DNA of 58,257 nt. Origin: Caldilineaceae bacterium (GTDB lineage Bacteria; Chloroflexota; Anaerolineae; Caldilineales; Caldilineaceae). Shown piece after piece: positions 20,361-29,673 of the stretch. Under the pieces are notes generated by a model. That model ran no database searches. It was not told the DNA's origin and worked only from the letters and a program-made list of their open reading frames with translations. How positions within the stretch are numbered: the stretch's first letter is position 1; the number at the start of each line of letters is the position of its first letter. The translations under genes were made by a program, and so were the position numbers. Location of the stretch: contig JAHBVF010000041.1 in NCBI GenBank assembly GCA_019637685.1, forward strand, positions 1 through 58,257. Direction: 5' to 3'.

Positions 20361-20667
20361 AGAGTATCGATTGCCAGATGGAAGCAGCGGAATAGATATT
20401 TCGTCCCCTCTATCTTAGCGCGTTGTGTTCAAAAGCCATAGATGCTACGCCGCAATGATTATCAATTCGTGTCCTTGTTCGTGTCCATGCCCAATCGGTC
20501 ACGACAAGTTATAAGGCCACCCATACTCATAGAAAATTGAGCGATGGGGTGATAACAGATTATCCCCGGCTACGTTCTTGTGACGTTCCGACTACGCTCT
20601 CCTGATACGCTGGGAATATCGACCCAGGCGGGCCACTGCGGCCCCAATCTATCAGGAGAATGCCGAG
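20361..20667. other. Divergent intergenic region (kinase / vitellogenin-like gene)
   Basis: This gap of 307 bp separates two divergently transcribed genes and must hold both promoters. I see no consensus -35/-10 pair that I trust on either strand, and no hairpin or repeat of the families found elsewhere. Confidence 0.4.
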
Positions 20668-23388
20668 ATGACCCGACAAATTTTCCACCCCATTTCTCAC
20701 ACCCATGCAGCCCCCGACAAGTCCCAACGTTGGCAGGGCACAGGACTACATCGATGGCTGCGCGTTGCACTGTTGATGGGGTTGTTGCTCTCGCTCTTCC
20801 CCAGTGGGCTGACCGGGGCTGCACACGCGCAGACACCAGCCATCTGCGCGCCCAGAGAGTCAATCCGTACGATTTTCCTTCCCTTCACGGCACGCGGCGG
20901 GCAGACCGTGGCGGCTGTGCGGGCGGCTCTCCACAGCGAACCACAGGCAGCCCCCCGTACATTGGCCTATCAGGTGGGAAAAACCTACACATACGACTGG
21001 CTGATGACATCGGGGATGGCCTTTGGCACCCGCAGCGCAGAGGGTGTGCGCGAAGACAGCCAGGGCCAAACGCTGATTCAGGGTGTTGCCGAAATTGCGA
21101 TTACAGGCAAAGCGGACACAGCCTTTGTGGGACAAGTCACCCTGCGCGATCCGTGGCTTTGCTCCACCAGCGACGGCGGACCAAACGGGTTTATAGAAGA
21201 CCCCGCACTGGCCGCCGAATTGCTCAAACCGGTCGTCTTCCAGCAGCTTCCCAACGGCGTGATTTCTCAGGTGCAGGTTCCGGAAGGTATGAGCCTGGAC
21301 GCGGCGAACATTTTGAAGGGAATCCTGAACAACCTGCAATTGACACTCCTGGCAACTGGCAGCAGCTATCAGGCCAGCGAAGAGGGCAGCCAGGGCAGCT
21401 ATGGGGTGGATTACCGCCTGACTGAGCAGCCCAATGCCCTGGCCATTCACAAAACCATCGACAGCGCCGACTTCACCAACTTTCTGTTTCAGGGCGCCAA
21501 TACCGGCCTGGAACTGACCAATCGCGTCACAATGACGCTGGACAGCACCCAGCAGGTGATCAGCGAAGTCCGCTTCGACGAACAGACGAACAGCTACGAC
21601 GAAACCCATACCACGGCTGACCCTGAGGTGGGCGGCTGGGACGGACTGGCCCTATGGTATAGAGCCAATACCAGCGGTTCGCTCAAACTGCGTTCGGTGA
21701 CTGATTCCCCCGCCGGACCGACACGCAGCAGTCAGCACATCTACCGGGTCAGTTCACTGGGCACAGAATTCGGCGATCCCATTACAGCCTTCAGCCCGGT
21801 GGATCCGGAAACCGCGGACCTGAACGCCGAGTTGAACGCACTGGAAGCGGACCCGACCAATCCGGCCCAGAGCCAACGGCTCGCCCTGCTGCTGGAGGCC
21901 GATGCCACTGGTGGCGTACTGAGCACCGTCCAAAGCCGCTTGCAGGCAGCCAAAACCAACGACAGTGTAGCACGGGCCTATATCGGCCTGCTGGCAATGG
22001 TCGGCTCGCCCGCTGCGCAGACAATTCTGGCTGAACTCCTGACCCCCAACAGCCAGGAATTCGGCGACGGTCTGCGCGAACAGGCCATAACCGGCTTGGC
22101 ATTGCAGACTGAGCCTACGACGGCAAGCATTGATGCACTGCTGGTGATAAACCGGAATACAAGTTCACCCCTGCACGACACAGCCCTGTTGGCATTGGGA
22201 TCAGCAGCCGGTGAACTGGCCCGCACAGACCCCACGGCTGCCAATGGAATAGTGGCGGATATCTCCCAGGCCCTGCGCGGCTCCACAACCATTTCGCAGA
22301 CTGAACTGAGTCTGATAGCGCTAGGCAACAGCGGCCACAGCGACGTTCTCGGCCTGGCCCAGGGCTACTTCGAAGATCCGTCGCCCCAGGTGCAGGCCGC
22401 TGCCTATCTGGCGCTGGCCAATATCCCGGACCCGGACGCTGAAACATTTCTGATTCAAGGGTTGAAGAGCGAGAAAAAATCGCCTTTTGTCAAGGAAGTC
22501 ATCGCCGATGCACTGGAAAACAAAAAGCCCCTATCCGAAGCAGCCGCTCAGACGCTGGGCAATTGGCCGCCACCCAAGCCCCAGCCCGAAGGCGGCGAAT
22601 TCTCTAAGAAGTGGGATCGCCCCTTTGGCGGCAAATGGGTCGGTGGCAATCTGCCCGGCGAAGCCTATGTGGCCAGCCCGCCCTTTTCGCCCAAATTGGA
22701 GATGTCCGTAGGCCAGAAGGCGGAGGTCTACATCACCACCCCCAAAAAGCTCATCGACTTTCAACGCACAGTGCTGGATACCCGTGCGTGGGTGGAACCC
22801 CAGGGCGACAGCCAGCGCATCAGCTACTACTTCCGGGTGGGCAAAAAGTTAGTGAAGAAGGAGAACAGCTATACCGTCGCCTGTGCCTATCAGGAGACGA
22901 AGAATATCTACAAAAACACCCTGGAAATCTACGAAACCAGCTTCACTTATCCTGTCTATGCAGGGATTGCTGTGACCGCGCTGGTCAAAGTGATGGGCTA
23001 CTATAGCATCGATCTCAACTATGCGATGGACACCTGTGCCGTCTTGCAGATGACTGGGGAGATCACCTTTACCCCCAGCGGACGTTTTACCGGTGAAGCC
23101 GGGGTGGGGCTGAAAGTTGGCCTTTTTCGGGGCGGGGTGAGTGTGGGACTGACAGTGATGGATTCCCAAATCCCCGCCAAACTTTCTACAACCTTCGATG
23201 TCAATGGGATGAAGTTCTGTGCAAATGTGAAGGCGAAGACAAAGCCGCTGGGTGGAGCCATCATCGGTTGGGTGGAACGCAAGAAACTGAATGGGGATTG
23301 GAAGCGTTTCCTGGAATGGAACATCTGGGATTTTTCCGTCAAATCCAAGAACTATGACGTGTTGGTCAAATGTTGGCAAAAGAGTTAG
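20668..23388 (+). CDS. Secreted protein with vitellogenin-N-like lipid-transfer module
   Basis: This 906-residue exported protein starts at ATG behind AGGAGA. A signal sequence near 28-55 ends in GAAHA. Residues about 98-370 resemble the vitellogenin/MTP N-terminal beta barrel: YQVGKTYTYDW, then NGVISQVQVPE and the hallmark-like ANILKGILNNLQ (compare the animal NIKRGILSLLQ). Residues about 385-625 are an alpha-superhelix with matching order: ARAYIGLLAMVGSPAAQTIL, HDTALLALGSAAGEL, LSLIALGNSGHSDVL, VQAAAYLALANIPDP. Residues 640-906 are beta-rich with several Cys and no recognised family. In animals this module carries lipid; export of lipid or assembly of a surface particle is inference only. 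An IFLPFTARGG motif follows the signal peptide. A plain HEAT-repeat protein is the alternative. Confidence 0.6.
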   Translation: MTRQIFHPISHTHAAPDKSQRWQGTGLHRWLRVALLMGLLLSLFPSGLTGAAHAQTPAICAPRESIRTIFLPFTARGGQTVAAVRAALHSEPQAAPRTLAYQVGKTYTYDWLMTSGMAFGTRSAEGVREDSQGQTLIQGVAEIAITGKADTAFVGQVTLRDPWLCSTSDGGPNGFIEDPALAAELLKPVVFQQLPNGVISQVQVPEGMSLDAANILKGILNNLQLTLLATGSSYQASEEGSQGSYGVDYRLTEQPNALAIHKTIDSADFTNFLFQGANTGLELTNRVTMTLDSTQQVISEVRFDEQTNSYDETHTTADPEVGGWDGLALWYRANTSGSLKLRSVTDSPAGPTRSSQHIYRVSSLGTEFGDPITAFSPVDPETADLNAELNALEADPTNPAQSQRLALLLEADATGGVLSTVQSRLQAAKTNDSVARAYIGLLAMVGSPAAQTILAELLTPNSQEFGDGLREQAITGLALQTEPTTASIDALLVINRNTSSPLHDTALLALGSAAGELARTDPTAANGIVADISQALRGSTTISQTELSLIALGNSGHSDVLGLAQGYFEDPSPQVQAAAYLALANIPDPDAETFLIQGLKSEKKSPFVKEVIADALENKKPLSEAAAQTLGNWPPPKPQPEGGEFSKKWDRPFGGKWVGGNLPGEAYVASPPFSPKLEMSVGQKAEVYITTPKKLIDFQRTVLDTRAWVEPQGDSQRISYYFRVGKKLVKKENSYTVACAYQETKNIYKNTLEIYETSFTYPVYAGIAVTALVKVMGYYSIDLNYAMDTCAVLQMTGEITFTPSGRFTGEAGVGLKVGLFRGGVSVGLTVMDSQIPAKLSTTFDVNGMKFCANVKAKTKPLGGAIIGWVERKKLNGDWKRFLEWNIWDFSVKSKNYDVLVKCWQKS

Positions 23389-23415
23389 GAGGAGCCAACT
23401 TTCGATGAGTTCAAT

Positions 23416-23446
23416 AGAGCCGCCGGTGTCTCCCACCGGCGGCTCT
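23416..23446. terminator. Bidirectional hairpin between convergent genes
   Basis: A 13-bp perfect stem (agagccgccggtg / caccggcggctct) with a 5-nt loop lies between two convergent stop codons. T-tracts are absent on both sides. Confidence 0.6.
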
Positions 23447-23464
23447 GTGCTGGCTCCCTTTCCC

Positions 23465-26400
23465 TCAGACTGATTCAACGCTCTGGGCGTTTGCGCTATC
23501 CCAAGCGTTGCCCCCCACAGGAGGCAAGGGCGCGTCTGCACCGTCGGCCAGCGCGAGGGCAAAGTCCAACACTTGCGGGATCGTCAAAGTTTCGGCTTGG
23601 GCCTGGATAGCCGCAAATTCGCCGGGAGAAAGAAGAGAACGCGCCGCTGCCAGCGCGTCGTCAATTTCTGGCTCATAGGCCGGTGGGCGTCTTTTTTGGC
23701 TGATCAGCCGATGATTTTCGCAGACGGCCAGCAGCAGCAGCCCCGCATCTGCCCGGCCTATGCCTATCAGCGAGACAGCAAAAGGTTCAAAGACCTCCAA
23801 TTGATAGACATCAAGAGGAACGGACCGATAGAGCGACAGCGCCGCGGCACACGCGTCAAAGGCAGAGCGGTGGTCTCCATCAAAGTGCAACATCCGTGCC
23901 CGAGAAACCCAGGCCGCGACCAGCAACGCCCGATCTTCACTGCTGGTAGCCACGGCTTCCAGTTCGTCCACAGTCGCCCAGCCCAGACGAAAGCGACCCG
24001 TAGCCAATTGATATTCCAGCAAGGCGGTCAAGCTGTAGCCCAACAGACGCAAGGAACCCCGCGGCCGAATCAGCGCGACGGCCTGCTCCAAGAGCGGACC
24101 GGCTTCTGCGTACTCTCCCAAAGAGACATAATGATTGCCCAAGGAGGAGAGTGCCATTGCCAGCATCCCCGGCTGATCCCCGGCTTCGGCCACGCGTATA
24201 GATTCTTGCAACAATTCTCGCCCGCGGACCCACTCCCCCACACAGTCGTACTGCACAGCCACATTGTGCAAAGCGAAGGCAATGCCCCAGTCATCCTCGG
24301 CCTGCTGATAGAATTGCAGGGCCTGCTGATGCAAGGAGCGCGCCTCGGCGTAGTGTCCCCTGCGCCATGCCAGCGTTCCCAGGCCAGAGGCGAGCCGGGC
24401 CTGTTCTGGGGGAGACGTCCGCTTATCCACACGCGCCCAGGCCAGATTCAGCCAACGGCGGCTCTCGTCCAATTGAGAGGTAGCATCCCAATAATAGGCC
24501 AGGCAGCCCGTCAGGTGCAGGCCCAACTGGCCGCGTAGCCAGGGGGTGTTCTGTGCATCGCCAAAAGCCCATTGCAAAGCAGAGCGCAGGTTTTCATCCT
24601 CCCGCCCCAACCGTTGGAGCCAGGTGAACTCCTCACCACCGACCAGTTCCATTTCAGCCACCGCCGCCAAATCCGTGTAGTGACGGGCGTGGCGTAAGGC
24701 CATTGCATCCGCTTCGCCCGCATCGACCAAACGTTCCAGGGCATAGGCGCGGATGGTTTCCAACATCCCATAGCGGGTTTCGGCTGCTTCGTCCCGCGCA
24801 AAAAGCAGAGACTTGTCCACCAGACGCAGCAACAGTTCAAAGACCGGCTCGCCGTCGATAGTAGCCACGGCTGACCGAGCGCCGGGATCAGCGCAGACAG
24901 CCTCCACCCCGCTCATCAACGCGCCGCCAGCAAAGACAGCCAGACGGCGGAAGAGGCGCTGTTCGGCTGGGGAGAGGAGATCGTAGCTCCAGTCGATGAG
25001 CGCGCGCAGGGTTTGCTGGCGGGGCAAGGCTGTGCGGCTGCCGCTTGTGAGCAGAGAAAAGCGTTCATCCAGCAGCGCGGCGATGCGGGCCGGCGAGAGC
25101 GCGCGAACGCGGGCCGCGGCCAGTTCCAGCGCCAGGGGCATCCCATCCAAACGCTGGCAGATTTGAACAATCGACTCGGCATTTTCCCCAGAAAGGGCAA
25201 AACCGGGCCGGTGGGCGGCAGCTCGCTCGACAAAGAGACGGACAGCCGCCACATCCATCAGCGTGTGCACGTCCTGGGGCGCGGCGTCTTGGGGCACAGC
25301 ATCCTGGGGCATTGCGCCAAGCCGGGTAAAAGCGGGGAAAGGCAGTGGCGGCACTGCATACAATTGCTCGCCGAAAATACCCAGCGGCTCCCGGCTGGTG
25401 GCCAGAATCCGCACGCCAGGGCAATGGGCGAGGATAAATTCGGCATTGGCAGCACAGGCGTTCAATAGATGCTCGCAGTTGTCCACAATCAACAACAGGC
25501 CGCGTGCAGCCAGAAAGTCTGTCACCAACCGGCGCAGAGGCTGGCCTTCCCGCTCGCCTACGCCCAGGCTGTGGGCAATGGCGTGAATCACCCGCGCCGG
25601 ATCGGTCAGGTCGGCCAGTTCGACCAGCCAGACGCCGTGGGGATAGACGGCCAACAGACGCTGCCCGCTTTCCACAGCCAGGCGGGTCTTGCCACTACCG
25701 CCAGGACCAGTAAGGGTCAGCAGCCGATTGTCCTGGAGCAGTTGGTGAATGGCCTCCATTTCGTTCTGGCGGCCAACAAAGCTGGAGAGGAGCGCGGGCA
25801 AATTGGTGGCGGGTAGGCGGGGCGTTGGCAAAGGTGCGGAAATGGAAGCTGGCAGCGAAACTGCTGCCGGTTCCAGCAATTCCTGGTAAAGGGCGACTGT
25901 CTCTGGCTCCGGGTCCACCCCCAACTCTTCGGCCAGGGCGGTGCGGCAGCGGTGGAACTGTTCCATTGCGGCTGTGCGCTGGCCCATCCCCACCAACCCC
26001 CGCATAGCCTGGCGATGGGCCACTTCCAGCCAGGGCTCCAGATCAAGCTGGCGCTGGGCATAGGCGTGTGCCCCGACGAAATCGCGGTCCGTCAATGCAC
26101 AGTCGGCCAATGCGGCCAAGGCAGAGAGCAGCGTCAGGTGATGTTGCTGGCGTTGTCCAGTCAGCCACGCCTCAAAATCAGGCGCGTCCGAGAGAGTCAG
26201 ACCGGCCAACAGTTCGCCCCGATACAGTTCCACGGCAGCGGCCACGGCTTCCCGACAGGTGGTACATTCGGCCAAGCTGTTGTGCTGATGTTGGGCAGGC
26301 AGGGAGACACCCGTCCAGAAGTCCGCGGTGTCCGTGCGAACCAATCCTCCGTGCAGGGTCACGTCTCGGCGGGTGACGCTACACAGCTTACTGAAGAGAC

Positions 26401-26647
26401 CGGGCGCGGCAGCATCCAACGCCTTGTTCAAGCGGTAGAGAGACTGGCGTAGATTGCGCAGGCTGGTGCTGCCCTCGCCTTCTGGCCAGAGCAGCGCAGC
26501 CAGTTGTTCCCGGCGGTGGGGCTGATCCGGCTGCAACAGCAGATAGGCCAACAGCGCGCGCACTTTGTCTGTGGGCAGATCGATGGCTTTGTTGGCGCTG
26601 GTTTCGGCATGAAAGCCACCGAAAAAATAGAAAGTGATCCGAGACAT
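23465..26647 (-). CDS. SARP-type transcriptional regulator (BTAD / NB-ARC ATPase / TPR)
   Basis: This protein of 1060 residues resembles AfsR/MalT-like signal-transducing ATPases. The N-terminal 95 residues form an OmpR-like winged helix (ITFYFFGGFHAE; LLWPEGEGSTSLRNLRQSLYRL), followed by the bacterial transcriptional activator domain to about 265. The ATPase has Walker A (LTGPGGSGKTRLA, about 312-324), Walker B-like LLLIVDNCEHLL and downstream MPLALELAAARV (GLPL-like). The C-terminal third is TPR. The start at MSRITF fits the family; an upstream ATG at 26731 has a better Shine-Dalgarno (GAGGAA) and is possible. A run of three PQDA/PQDV pentapeptides sits near residue 440. It may control the divergent oxidoreductase gene. 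Confidence 0.85.
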   Translation of the reverse strand: MSRITFYFFGGFHAETSANKAIDLPTDKVRALLAYLLLQPDQPHRREQLAALLWPEGEGSTSLRNLRQSLYRLNKALDAAAPGLFSKLCSVTRRDVTLHGGLVRTDTADFWTGVSLPAQHQHNSLAECTTCREAVAAAVELYRGELLAGLTLSDAPDFEAWLTGQRQQHHLTLLSALAALADCALTDRDFVGAHAYAQRQLDLEPWLEVAHRQAMRGLVGMGQRTAAMEQFHRCRTALAEELGVDPEPETVALYQELLEPAAVSLPASISAPLPTPRLPATNLPALLSSFVGRQNEMEAIHQLLQDNRLLTLTGPGGSGKTRLAVESGQRLLAVYPHGVWLVELADLTDPARVIHAIAHSLGVGEREGQPLRRLVTDFLAARGLLLIVDNCEHLLNACAANAEFILAHCPGVRILATSREPLGIFGEQLYAVPPLPFPAFTRLGAMPQDAVPQDAAPQDVHTLMDVAAVRLFVERAAAHRPGFALSGENAESIVQICQRLDGMPLALELAAARVRALSPARIAALLDERFSLLTSGSRTALPRQQTLRALIDWSYDLLSPAEQRLFRRLAVFAGGALMSGVEAVCADPGARSAVATIDGEPVFELLLRLVDKSLLFARDEAAETRYGMLETIRAYALERLVDAGEADAMALRHARHYTDLAAVAEMELVGGEEFTWLQRLGREDENLRSALQWAFGDAQNTPWLRGQLGLHLTGCLAYYWDATSQLDESRRWLNLAWARVDKRTSPPEQARLASGLGTLAWRRGHYAEARSLHQQALQFYQQAEDDWGIAFALHNVAVQYDCVGEWVRGRELLQESIRVAEAGDQPGMLAMALSSLGNHYVSLGEYAEAGPLLEQAVALIRPRGSLRLLGYSLTALLEYQLATGRFRLGWATVDELEAVATSSEDRALLVAAWVSRARMLHFDGDHRSAFDACAAALSLYRSVPLDVYQLEVFEPFAVSLIGIGRADAGLLLLAVCENHRLISQKRRPPAYEPEIDDALAAARSLLSPGEFAAIQAQAETLTIPQVLDFALALADGADAPLPPVGGNAWDSANAQSVESV

Positions 26648-26846
26648 TTGATGACAAGTGGCTGGTGTGGGAGTGTCAGAGATGTGAGTGGCCGGTAGGC
26701 GAATGGCCAGAGGGTGTCCTGCAATCTGCATCCGTTCCTCGGCCACATCCCCCACATTCTAACACACCGACCCCTTCTTGCGCTCTTGCCCGCTTTGGGG
26801 TTCAATTAGCCAAAGTCAACACTACCCCTCCAGGAGGTTTTTTCCT

Positions 26847-28034
26847 ATGAATACATCGGATATTCTCGTCGTCGGCGCGGGCATCTTTGGCACAACCGCG
26901 GCGCTGGAGCTGCGCCGCCGGGGTTATGCTGTCACCCTCATCGATCCCGGCCCCCTGCCCCACCCCCTGGCCGCGTCCACAGACATCAGCAAAGTCGTGC
27001 GCATGGAATACGGCCAGGATCGGCAATATATGCGGATGGTGGACAAGGCCATCGACGGTTTTGTGGCCTGGAACGAAGAACTGGGCGAGACGCTCTATCA
27101 CAACACCGGCGTGCTGATGCTGACCCAAGAGCCAATGGAACAGGTCCCCTACAATTGGGACAGTTTTCGTCTTTTACAGGCCGAAGGCCACGCGCCGGAG
27201 CGGCTGGACAGCGCGGCGATTGCCCAGCGTTTCCCTGCCTGGAATGCCCAGCGCTATGTGGGTGGTTTCTACAGCCCCCGGGGTGGCTACGCGGAGAGCG
27301 GACGGATTGTCTCCGCCTTGCAGAGTCTGGCCCGCCGGGAAGGAGTTTTACTACACGAAGGGCAGACCGCTGACGAACTGTTGGGCACAACGGGCCAAGT
27401 GACAGGTGTACGCACGCGCGAGGGGACAACCTTCCACGCGGATCACGTGCTGGTGGCCGCAGGCGCCTGGACACAGCTATTGCTCCCCGAACTCCAGCCC
27501 GTGATGAAGGCAACGGGACATCCGGTCTTTCATCTCAAGCCAAATAACCCCACACTATTTACACCGCCGAATTTCGCAGTCTTCACCGCGGATGTCTCGC
27601 GCACGGGCTGGTACGGCTTTCCCTTCAACCCACGAGAAGGGGTGGTGAAGGTGGCCCTGCACGATCCGGGCAATATCCTTCACCCGGAGCAGGGCGAGCG
27701 GGTGGTCTACGCAGATGAGATTGCCCAACTGCGCGGCTTCCTGGCCGAGACCTTCCCCGCTCTGGCCGACGCGGAGCTGGTCTATACCCGACGCTGTCTC
27801 TACTGCGACACACTGGACGAGCACTTTTGGATCGACCGTCACCCGCGGCGGGCGGGGCTGAGCGTCAGCACCGGAGGCAGCGGTCACGGCTTCAAATTTG
27901 CGCCGGTGTTGGGTGGGCTGGCCGCGGATGTGGTGGAAGGGAAGGCAAATCCGTGGCTGGCCAAGTTCGCCTGGCGGACACTGGACGCAGGGACGCACGG
28001 AGAAGAGGCGTCGCGTTTTCACGGGGATAAGTAG
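26847..28034 (+). CDS. FAD-dependent oxidoreductase, DAO family (sarcosine/glycine oxidase-like)
   Basis: This 395-residue flavoprotein has an N-terminal dinucleotide-binding fold (ILVVGAGIFGTTAALELRRRG, residues 6-26) and the DAO-family layout. TDISKVVRMEYGQD is typical of sarcosine/N-methyl amino-acid oxidases, and a C-terminal FAD motif reads STGGSGHGFKFAPVLGGLAADV. It would oxidise a secondary or primary amine of a small amino acid with O2 as acceptor; the substrate cannot be read. The start has an excellent AGGAGG 9 nt upstream. It is divergent from the SARP-like regulator and heads a run of four same-strand genes. Confidence 0.85.
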   Translation: MNTSDILVVGAGIFGTTAALELRRRGYAVTLIDPGPLPHPLAASTDISKVVRMEYGQDRQYMRMVDKAIDGFVAWNEELGETLYHNTGVLMLTQEPMEQVPYNWDSFRLLQAEGHAPERLDSAAIAQRFPAWNAQRYVGGFYSPRGGYAESGRIVSALQSLARREGVLLHEGQTADELLGTTGQVTGVRTREGTTFHADHVLVAAGAWTQLLLPELQPVMKATGHPVFHLKPNNPTLFTPPNFAVFTADVSRTGWYGFPFNPREGVVKVALHDPGNILHPEQGERVVYADEIAQLRGFLAETFPALADAELVYTRRCLYCDTLDEHFWIDRHPRRAGLSVSTGGSGHGFKFAPVLGGLAADVVEGKANPWLAKFAWRTLDAGTHGEEASRFHGDK

Positions 28035-28044
28035 GCGGCCAACA

Positions 28045-28413
28045 ATGGGATCCAACCCAATAAATCTCGGCGTACGATTCGTTCTGGAACTGATCGCACT
28101 GGCGGCCTTTGGGCGTTGGAGTTGGAAGCAAAGCGACGAGTGGCTACGCTATCTGCTGGTTTTGGGCATTCCCCTTCTGGCCGCGCTGCTGTGGGGCACG
28201 TTCGCCGTCCCGGATGACCCAAGCCGGTCGGGCAAAGCGCCTGTCCCAGTTCCGGGAGTTGTCCGTCTTCTGCTCGAACTGTTTTTTTTTGCTCTGGCTG
28301 CGGGCGCGCTGCTGGCCGCGGGCGCAGGGACTTTTGGCTGGTTGTATGCGCTGGCTGTTGCTGTCCACTACGCCCTATCCTACGACCGCATTCGCTGGCT
28401 CCTGCGCCAGTAA
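28045..28413 (+). CDS. DUF2568 (YrdB-like) small membrane protein
   Basis: This 122-residue protein has four predicted TM segments: INLGVRFVLELIALAAFG, YLLVLGIPLLAALLWGTF, VVRLLLELFFFALAAGALLA and TFGWLYALAVAVHYAL. The motifs GVRFVLELIAL, WGTFAVPDDPSR and a C-terminal HYALSYDR are typical of DUF2568. The function of the family is unknown. It starts 10 bp after the oxidoreductase stop, so it is co-transcribed. Confidence 0.8.
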   Translation: MGSNPINLGVRFVLELIALAAFGRWSWKQSDEWLRYLLVLGIPLLAALLWGTFAVPDDPSRSGKAPVPVPGVVRLLLELFFFALAAGALLAAGAGTFGWLYALAVAVHYALSYDRIRWLLRQ

Positions 28414-28428
28414 CCAGAACAAATCCCA

Positions 28429-29673
28429 ATGCAATTTCGCCCTATCGTCTCCCGTCTGCCAACCCTCCTGGCCGAAAACCCGGCATTTCGCCGCTTCTGG
28501 CTGGCTCTGCTCGTCTCCTCCACCGGCGACCGCTTCGGCTCAATCGCGATGAATCTTTACGTGCTGAAGCTGACCGGTTCTGGCGGCGCACTGGCTGGGA
28601 TGCTGGCCATCCAATCCCTGCCTTCGCTGTTCATTGCACCCCTGGCTGGTGTCTGGATCGACCGGTTGAGTCGACGGCGGGTGCTGCTGGTGGGCAATTT
28701 TGCCTCGGCGCTGATATACGGACTGCTCCCTTTCACCCAGGAACTCTGGCATCTCTACCTCCTGGCTCTGCTGGCCCGGTGTGCGGCCACATTTCTGCTG
28801 CCCGCCCAGCGTGCGCTGATCCCCGATCTGGTGGAGAGCCGGGAGGTGGTGCTGGCCAATGCGACTATCAGTGCAGGCCAACAGATCGTCCTGCTGGTGA
28901 GTGCGTCGTTGGCCGGTCTGCTGGTAGCTTTCGCGGGGGCAGGCGTGGCCTTTGCCTTCAATGCCTCCACCTTTCTGGCCGCCAATGGGCTGCTGCTGGG
29001 TATTCGGGGCGAGCTGCCGCGCAGCACAGCCAACAGTCGCTCCATACGCCAGTTTCTGTGGGAGTTGGGGGATGGGTTTAGCTTTGGCCTGCGCCACCCC
29101 GGACTGCGCATCGTTCTGATCGCCACTTTTTGCGCGGCCATTGCCGGGGCAATGCTGGGTACAATGGAGGTGATTCTGATCTCCGAAACCCTGGGTGGGG
29201 GCGAGGCAGGCTATGGTTATATGCTCTCTCTCGTGGGGCTGGGCGCAATCGCAGCTTCCCTGGCCGCGCCCCGGCTGGACCGGCGCTATTCCCTGCCCGG
29301 TCTGTACGTGGCGGGGATTGTGGGCAGCGGGCTGGGCTTTTTCGTCTATGCCAACGCGGGCAATCTCTGGCTGGCGATTCTGGCCGGGGGACTGCACGCG
29401 GTCCCCTGGTTCTTGCGCCAGATCGTCATCGATAGTATCGTGCAGAAATGGGCGCCGCCACTCCTGCGCGGGCGGATCTTTGCCATTTTGCAGATGGAAC
29501 GCCCCCTGGGACTGCTGCTTTTTACTGGGCTGTTTTCGGCCTATATTGACCAGTTGGGACCAGTTGTGCTGATCAATCTGGCCGGGGTCATCTATACGGC
29601 GGTGGGGCTGTGGGTGTTGAGCCGGATGAGTACACTACGGCGGATGGACGCGGCAGAATCGGAGAAAGCGTGA
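28429..29673 (+). CDS. Major facilitator superfamily transporter
   Basis: This 414-residue protein has about 12 TM helices in the layout of MFS permeases of the MFS_3/TetR-like exporter type. It opens with FRRFWLALLVSSTGDRFGSIAMNLYVL and carries the loop 2-3 motif GVWIDRLSRRRVLL (motif A-like, GxxxDRxxRR). The substrate is unknown; drug or metabolite export is typical of the subfamily. Its TGA overlaps the ATG of the following phosphotransferase by one base (TGATG), which suggests translational coupling. Confidence 0.85.
   Translation: MQFRPIVSRLPTLLAENPAFRRFWLALLVSSTGDRFGSIAMNLYVLKLTGSGGALAGMLAIQSLPSLFIAPLAGVWIDRLSRRRVLLVGNFASALIYGLLPFTQELWHLYLLALLARCAATFLLPAQRALIPDLVESREVVLANATISAGQQIVLLVSASLAGLLVAFAGAGVAFAFNASTFLAANGLLLGIRGELPRSTANSRSIRQFLWELGDGFSFGLRHPGLRIVLIATFCAAIAGAMLGTMEVILISETLGGGEAGYGYMLSLVGLGAIAASLAAPRLDRRYSLPGLYVAGIVGSGLGFFVYANAGNLWLAILAGGLHAVPWFLRQIVIDSIVQKWAPPLLRGRIFAILQMERPLGLLLFTGLFSAYIDQLGPVVLINLAGVIYTAVGLWVLSRMSTLRRMDAAESEKA

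Noticed and set aside
20668..23388. Plain HEAT-repeat scaffold only
   Set aside because: The superhelix is preceded by a beta-rich region with motifs in vitellogenin order, so HEAT alone does not explain it; kept as an alternative in the feature.
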